Assembly: GCA_017397065.1 (NCBI GenBank)
Contig: JAFQKE010000028.1
Span: forward strand, 69,062 to 133,061
Origin: Clostridia bacterium
Lineage (GTDB): Bacteria; Bacillota_A; Clostridia; Oscillospirales; Acutalibacteraceae
Reading direction: 5' to 3'
Length of the DNA stretch: 64,000 nt
In this document: positions 61,664 through 64,000 of the stretch, one piece after another
How positions within the stretch are numbered: position 1 is the first letter of the stretch
Layout of the letters: each line of letters starts with the position of its first letter
Notes under the pieces: generated by a model
What the model was told of the DNA's origin: nothing
Databases searched by the model: none
Seen by the model: only the letters and a program-made list of their open reading frames with translations
Made by a program: the position numbers and the translations under genes

Positions 61664-62005
61664 TTAGATTAACTCGATGATAGCCATTTCAGCTGCGTCA
61701 CCACGGCGGGGGCCTGTTTTAACGATACGGCAGTAACCACCGTTTCTATCCTGATACTTAGGAGCAATTTCGTTATAAAGTTTCTTTACAACGTCCTCCT
61801 TAGTAATAAAGGCCATAGCCTGACGTTTGCTGTGAAGCGAGCCATCTTTAGCGAGTGTAATATACTTCTCACACATAGAACGAACTTCTTTTGCACGAGT
61901 AACGGTAGTTTCGATTCTGCCCTTTTCAAGCAAGAAAGTAACCATAGCTCTGAGCATAGCAGTTCTGTGATCAGAAGTTCTACCGAGTTTTCTGGTACCG
62001 GCCAT
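61664..62005 (-). CDS. rplQ: Ribosomal protein L17
   Basis: 113 residues, normal for L17. Family start [19 protein letters not shown], then the [23 protein letters not shown] region and the C-terminal [21 protein letters not shown]. Last gene of the ribosomal protein/rpoA unit. Its last ~35 bp are duplicated at 60894-60930. Confidence 0.98.
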   Translation of the reverse strand: MAGTRKLGRTSDHRTAMLRAMVTFLLEKGRIETTVTRAKEVRSMCEKYITLAKDGSLHSKRQAMAFITKEDVVKKLYNEIAPKYQDRNGGYCRIVKTGPRRGDAAEMAIIELI

Positions 62006-62039
62006 TTAATATTCACTCCTTATTGGTGATGAAAAATCA

Positions 62040-62987
62040 TTATTCGTCATTGCGGTTAAGGGTAAAGCCAAGAGAATGTAACTTAGCAATAACCTCTTCC
62101 AATGATTTACGACCAAGGTTGCGAACCTTCATCATTTCTTCCTCTGATTTGCTGATTAAATCCTCTACCGTATTGATTCCGGCACGTTTTAAGCAGTTAA
62201 AGCTACGAACCGAAAGATCCAGTTCTTCGATGGTCATTTCAAGAACCTTCTCCTTGCCGCTGTCGCCCTTTTCAACCATTGTTTCAACATCATTGGTTTC
62301 TTCTGCAAGGTCAACAAACATCTTTAGGTGATCGGTAAGGATTTTTGCGGACAATGATACTGCCTCTTTAGCAGTGATAGTACCGTTTGTCCAAACCTCA
62401 AGGGTAAGACAGTTGTAATCGGTTACCTGTTCTTTACGAGTATTTTCAACCCCGAATTTGACCTTTTTAACGGGAGTGTAAATACTGTCTACCGGAATAA
62501 GTCCGGTGATAACCTGTGCCGGCTTATTTGCCTCAGCGGTAACATAACCGCGGCCTCTGTCGAGAACGATCTCCATAAAGAGTTTTCCGCCCTCGCATAC
62601 GGTGGCAATATAAAGATCCGGATTAAGAATTTCAACCTCAGAATCTGCCTTAATAGAAGCAGCTGTTACAACGCAAGGACCTTCTGCCTCAATATAAACG
62701 GTCTTGGGTCCGCCTGCGTGAAGCTTTGCGGTAAGACCTTTAATATTAAGAATGATCTCTGTAACGTCTTCCTTAACGCCATCAATAGTTGAAAACTCAT
62801 GAAGGACGCCGTCTATCTTGACTGAGGTTACAGCAACACCCGGAAGGGATGACATCAATACTCGACGAAGAGAGTTGCCGAGAGTTGTGCCGTATCCGCT
62901 TTCAAGCGGTTTCAAGGTGAACTTTCCGTAATTTCCGTCATTGGAAACTTCAAGCGCCTCTAGTGTGGGCTTTTCAATCTCTATCAT
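62040..62987 (-). CDS. rpoA: RNA polymerase alpha subunit
   Basis: 315 residues from the ATG at 62987, with GGAG six bases upstream; in-frame starts further up lack that spacing. N-terminal dimerisation domain with [20 protein letters not shown], and C-terminal DNA/regulator-binding domain with [20 protein letters not shown] and [15 protein letters not shown]. Lies between rpsD and rplQ as in most Firmicutes. Confidence 0.98.
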   Translation of the reverse strand: MIEIEKPTLEALEVSNDGNYGKFTLKPLESGYGTTLGNSLRRVLMSSLPGVAVTSVKIDGVLHEFSTIDGVKEDVTEIILNIKGLTAKLHAGGPKTVYIEAEGPCVVTAASIKADSEVEILNPDLYIATVCEGGKLFMEIVLDRGRGYVTAEANKPAQVITGLIPVDSIYTPVKKVKFGVENTRKEQVTDYNCLTLEVWTNGTITAKEAVSLSAKILTDHLKMFVDLAEETNDVETMVEKGDSGKEKVLEMTIEELDLSVRSFNCLKRAGINTVEDLISKSEEEMMKVRNLGRKSLEEVIAKLHSLGFTLNRNDE

Positions 62988-63074
62988 TAAAAGCTCCATT
63001 TCTCCGCACAAATTAATATAGTAAACTTGAGTTCTGTGGGTGGTGCGGTACCGCACAGAACCAAAACCAACTTA

Positions 63075-63701
63075 TTACTTAGAGTAGAACTCAACGATAA
63101 GCTGTTCCTCAACAGGAGCATCGATTTGATCACGAGTAGGTAAAGCAATGATTTTTGCTTCAAGAGCATCTCGATTTAAATCAATCCACTGGGGAACGGG
63201 ATGAGCAGCATTAGCTTCAACAACTGCCTTGATTTTATCAAGACCGCGGCTCTTCTCACATACGGTAACAACGTCACCAGCACGAAGGAGATAAGAAGCG
63301 ATGTCAACTCTGTGACCGTTTACTTCAAAGTGACCATGACCAACAAGCTGTCTGGCCTCGGCTCTGGAAGAAGCAAAACCTACTCTGTAAACAACGTTAT
63401 CAAGGCGGCTTTCAAGGATTCTTAAAAGGTTTTCACCTGTAACGCCGGTTTTGCGCTCAGCAATTTCAAAATAATGATGGAACTGACCTTCCTGAACACC
63501 GTAAAAACGTCTTGCTTTCTGCTTTGCACGAAGCTGCAAGCCGTACTCAGAATTCTTTTTACGTCCCTGTCCATGCTGACCGGGAGCATATGCTCTGATA
63601 CCTACAGAACATTTATCGGAATAGCAGCGCTCGCCCTTAAGGAACAATTTCTGACCCTCACGGCGGCATAATCTACAAACTGCACCGGTATATCTAGCCA
63701 T
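63075..63701 (-). CDS. rpsD: Ribosomal protein S4
   Basis: 208 residues, full length. [20 protein letters not shown] has paired Cys residues typical of the zinc-containing S4 form; [34 protein letters not shown] is the S4 RNA-binding domain. The ATG has GGAGG upstream. S4 commonly represses its own operon by binding mRNA, but no such site was identified here. Confidence 0.98.
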   Translation of the reverse strand: MARYTGAVCRLCRREGQKLFLKGERCYSDKCSVGIRAYAPGQHGQGRKKNSEYGLQLRAKQKARRFYGVQEGQFHHYFEIAERKTGVTGENLLRILESRLDNVVYRVGFASSRAEARQLVGHGHFEVNGHRVDIASYLLRAGDVVTVCEKSRGLDKIKAVVEANAAHPVPQWIDLNRDALEAKIIALPTRDQIDAPVEEQLIVEFYSK

Positions 63702-63725
63702 CTAACACACCTCCAAAATAATCGA

Positions 63726-64000
63726 TTAAACGCGTCTTCTTTTAGGCGGACGGCAGCCGTTATGAGGAATGGGGGTAACATCTTTAATCATGCTAACCTC
63801 AAGACCTGCAGACTGCAATGCGCGAATTGCAGCCTCACGACCTGCTCCGGGGCCCTTAACATAAACCTCAACGGTTTTAAGTCCGTGCTCCATAGCTGCC
63901 TTAGCAGCGGTTTCTGCTGCGCTCTGAGCAGCAAAAGGAGTAGACTTTCTGGAGCCTCTGAAGCCAAGCTCGCCTGCGGAAGCCCACGAAAGTGCATTAC
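63726..64000 (-). CDS. rpsK: Ribosomal protein S11, truncated by the window edge
   Basis: The last ~90 codons are present, ending in [18 protein letters not shown] and a TAA at 63728-63726. Blocks such as [21 protein letters not shown] (read on the minus strand) identify S11. The N-terminus lies beyond base 64000. Gene order rpsK-rpsD-rpoA-rplQ is the usual one. Confidence 0.95.
   Translation of the reverse strand, partial: NALSWASAGELGFRGSRKSTPFAAQSAAETAAKAAMEHGLKTVEVYVKGPGAGREAAIRALQSAGLEVSMIKDVTPIPHNGCRPPKRRRV

Noticed and set aside
1..64000. tRNA and rRNA genes
   Set aside because: No cloverleaf with a GTTCGAATC-type T-arm or CCA-compatible end, and no rRNA sequence, was recognised on either strand; a tRNAscan run would settle this.

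Overview
The window looks like a chromosomal segment of an anaerobic low-to-mid GC Firmicute of class Clostridia, most likely an uncultured gut member of the Oscillospirales/Ruminococcaceae. The grounds are a ZTP (pfl) riboswitch and a phe T-box leader, consensus TTGACA/TATAAT promoters with 17-bp spacers, [FeFe]-hydrogenase maturases, a type I dockerin protein, Firmicutes-type genes (ireB, yfmF/yfmH, yfhO) and a PF07826-type IMP cyclohydrolase. The taxon is an inference. Both ends are cut: the left edge truncates a repeat-containing protein and the right edge truncates rpsK.

Layout. 1-1.6 kb: end of a beta-repeat protein. 1.7-15.2 kb (minus strand): a nine-gene purine operon purE-purF-purM-purN-IMP cyclohydrolase-AICAR formyltransferase-purD-purL-fhs, read from one sigma-A promoter through a ZTP riboswitch and terminator. 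PurH is split into two genes, and the PurF copy has no N-terminal cysteine nucleophile. 15.2-19.3 kb: an organophosphate-type MFS transporter, an NhaC antiporter and a ZIP metal transporter. 19.3-20.7 kb: a complete ISL3-family insertion sequence. 20.8-25 kb: a frameshifted cupin gene and a glycoside-hydrolase-like gene divergent from a PocR/AraC regulator. 25-27.1 kb: DRTGG protein, RsbW-like ATPase and a HydS-like sensory hydrogenase homologue. 27.3-27.5 kb: a probable free-standing structured RNA. 28.3-37.4 kb (minus): mfd, pth, rsmE, yfhO and a GT-C membrane glycosyltransferase. 37.5-44.6 kb (plus): hydroxyacid dehydrogenase, 5'-deoxynucleotidase, yfmF, yfmH, lgt, folD and a membrane-anchored unknown. 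44.6-50.1 kb: hydrogenase-maturation locus (TM1266-type regulator, hydE, hydG, hydF) behind a putative attenuator leader, interrupted by a phage-type DnaD-like gene on the other strand. 50-60 kb: serS, a secreted CBM/B-repeat/dockerin protein, a small unknown, ireB and pheT-pheS with a T-box. 60.9-64 kb: an XRE regulator plus a small ORF lying between two copies of the rplQ 3' end, then rplQ-rpoA-rpsD-rpsK.

The purine genes, fhs and folD cooperate: Fhs and FolD supply 10-formyl-THF to PurN and the AICAR formyltransferase, and the riboswitch responds to ZTP/AICAR, which builds up when formyl-THF is short. HydE/F/G would build the H-cluster for hydrogenases and possibly for the HydS-like protein in the same window.

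The most unusual content is intergenic. There are about 25 short hairpins that share a GTAGGG cap but have covarying stems, clustered in composite islands with other repeats; a 104-bp tandem repeat and a relative that start right after stop codons inside the pur operon; a promoter-hairpin-terminator RNA gene; a hydrogenase-maturation leader whose terminator loop is exactly complementary to an upstream 10-mer; and the duplicated rplQ end around the XRE cassette.
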